A stretch of 6,498 nucleotides of DNA, taken from Nodosilinea sp. BSH.14 (lineage in GTDB: Bacteria; Cyanobacteriota; Cyanobacteriia; Phormidesmidales; Phormidesmidaceae). The notes below the pieces were generated by a model. The model saw nothing but the letters and a program-made list of their open reading frames with translations. It searched no databases and had not been told where the DNA came from. Both the position numbers and the translations under genes were made by a program. Location: contig JALQST010000184.1 in NCBI GenBank assembly GCA_023264315.1, positions 1 to 6,498 of the forward strand. The letters run 5' to 3'. This document shows positions 5,523 to 6,498 of this stretch, piece by piece; within the stretch, counting starts at the first letter, position 1; every line of letters starts with the position of its first letter.

Positions 5523-5562
5523 GAGTGGGAACCCTAGGAGCGTATCGCCCACCCGTTGACCC

Positions 5563-6498
5563 ATGACTTCAAAGCGTCCACCGTTGCGCCCGATCTCTGC
5601 CCTGTGCGCCAGTTTGGCCACCGTGCTACTAGGTGCCTGTTCCTTGACGGCCTTGGCCCCAGGGGCGGAACCCTCGCCGCCGCTGGGGGTAGGCCATTCG
5701 GCCCAAGCCACCTATGATTGGGCTCAGATCGAGCAAGAGATTGTAGCGTTTCAAAACCAGGCCCGTCAGAACCCAGCCAGCCTCATTCCCCTGCTAGAGG
5801 CTCGACTAGCGGCTATGAATGACGAGGGTGAGATCGTTAACGGTTGCGGACGCCACTGCAATATTGTGACCCGAGAGGGTAGGGCGGCGGTGCAGGAGGC
5901 GATTGATTTTCTGCGCCAGCAGGGGGCGATCCGTTCCTTAGAAGCCTCAACTTTGGTGGCCCAGGCGGCCCATTCCCACAGCCAGGATCAGGCGAATGGA
6001 GCCCTGGGGCACACGGGTTCTGACGGCAGTACCCCCGGGGATCGCATCGCTCGCACGGGCGTTCTCCACACGGCCAGCGGTGAAAACATTGCCTATGGTT
6101 CAACCACGGGACAGGAGGTGATCCTCGACCTGATTGTGGATGATGGTGTGCCGGATCGAGGCCATCGGGTCAATATCTTTGCCCCCGGTTGGACGCACAC
6201 CGGGGCAAGTTGTGGCCCCCACGAGGGCTATGGCCTCGTTTGCGTCATTAACTACATCACCTTTTCGCCCCAGTTCACGGTTGTCCATCGGGGTACGGCC
6301 CCCCTGACGGCGCTGGCCCTAGGCGGACAATCCCTGTTGGCTGGCCCCCTTTCCCCAGGGCAAACGCGCACCCTCACCCTCACCGAGCGCCAGTGCACCG
6401 CGACCCTCACCCTCCAACTCCAGGGCTATCAGTCCCTCAACTGGCCTGATTTGTCCCTGTGTGGCGCAACCCTCACCATCGATGCAGGCAACGGATTG
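5563..6498 (+). CDS. CAP/SCP-domain lipoprotein, 3' end beyond the window
   Basis: An open frame of 312 codons from ATG 5563 to the window edge, with no stop, so the gene is partial. A TGA lies two codons upstream, which excludes a longer form; no Shine-Dalgarno sits at normal spacing. Residues 1-26 are a lipoprotein signal: basic start, hydrophobic core, lipobox L-G-A-C26. A helical region (52-125) includes a Cys pair in NGCGRHCN (93-100). The CAP domain spans about 127-232, with HSHSQDQ (137-143), GHTGSDGSTPGDRI (149-162), GENIAYG (173-179), DDGVPDRGHRVNIF (193-206) and C217/C227. H150, E174 and H201 are at the places of the classical cavity residues. The usual W before S-x-G-H-R is replaced by DGVPDRG-H-R, a known subtype. 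Residues 235-312 look like an extra strand-rich domain with Cys 278 and 300. CAP proteins are secreted and of varied role; the target is unknown. Confidence 0.87.
   Translation, partial: MTSKRPPLRPISALCASLATVLLGACSLTALAPGAEPSPPLGVGHSAQATYDWAQIEQEIVAFQNQARQNPASLIPLLEARLAAMNDEGEIVNGCGRHCNIVTREGRAAVQEAIDFLRQQGAIRSLEASTLVAQAAHSHSQDQANGALGHTGSDGSTPGDRIARTGVLHTASGENIAYGSTTGQEVILDLIVDDGVPDRGHRVNIFAPGWTHTGASCGPHEGYGLVCVINYITFSPQFTVVHRGTAPLTALALGGQSLLAGPLSPGQTRTLTLTERQCTATLTLQLQGYQSLNWPDLSLCGATLTIDAGNGL

Noticed and set aside
5124..5711. Minus-strand 195-residue open frame opposite the unknown-function gene and CAP start
   Set aside because: Lies antisense to two well-supported genes and shows the Gly/Pro/Arg-rich composition of a GC-rich shadow frame, with no recognisable domain.

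Overview
The window looks like chromosomal DNA from a GC-rich cyanobacterium, possibly a filamentous Leptolyngbya-type lineage. That inference rests on the style of several proteins recalled as cyanobacterial: the small two-helix membrane protein, the TPR membrane-anchored protein, the unknown protein with a basic Gly/Arg/Pro tail, and a relic of the Uma2 endonuclease family that is greatly expanded in cyanobacteria. The HIP1 octamer GCGATCGC, dense in many cyanobacteria, was not found here, so the lineage assignment stays tentative. No rRNA, tRNA, CRISPR array or intact transposase was seen.

Layout. Positions 17-157 (minus) hold the 3' end of a broken Uma2-family gene, cut exactly where a perfect 18-bp inverted repeat (158-198) begins. 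Three minus-strand genes then lie head to tail and may be one transcription unit read from right to left: a 23S rRNA pseudouridine synthase of the RluE type (1952-2536), a putative HTH / coiled-coil / GrpE-like fusion protein (1143-1829), and an RhtA-type EamA exporter (230-1102). Diverging from rluE is a 103-residue membrane protein (2762-3073), which ends in a clear rho-independent terminator. A TPR protein with one N-terminal membrane anchor (3197-4120, minus) converges on that terminator.

The TPR gene diverges from a conserved protein of unknown function (4398-5441, plus). The roughly 277-bp region between them carries a three-copy 11-bp motif and a two-copy 11-bp motif, arranged like a degenerate tandem duplication or an operator array. 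Last, a CAP/SCP-domain lipoprotein (5563 to the window end, plus) runs off the right edge.

How the genes relate. There is no single obvious pathway. The rluE-HTH-rhtA cluster mixes ribosome modification, a putative DNA-binding/chaperone-like protein and an amino-acid exporter. The right half is envelope-oriented (anchored TPR, lipoprotein) plus the unknown protein. The least ordinary items are the HTH-GrpE fusion, the repeat array at 4139-4263, and the Uma2 relic ending at a palindrome.
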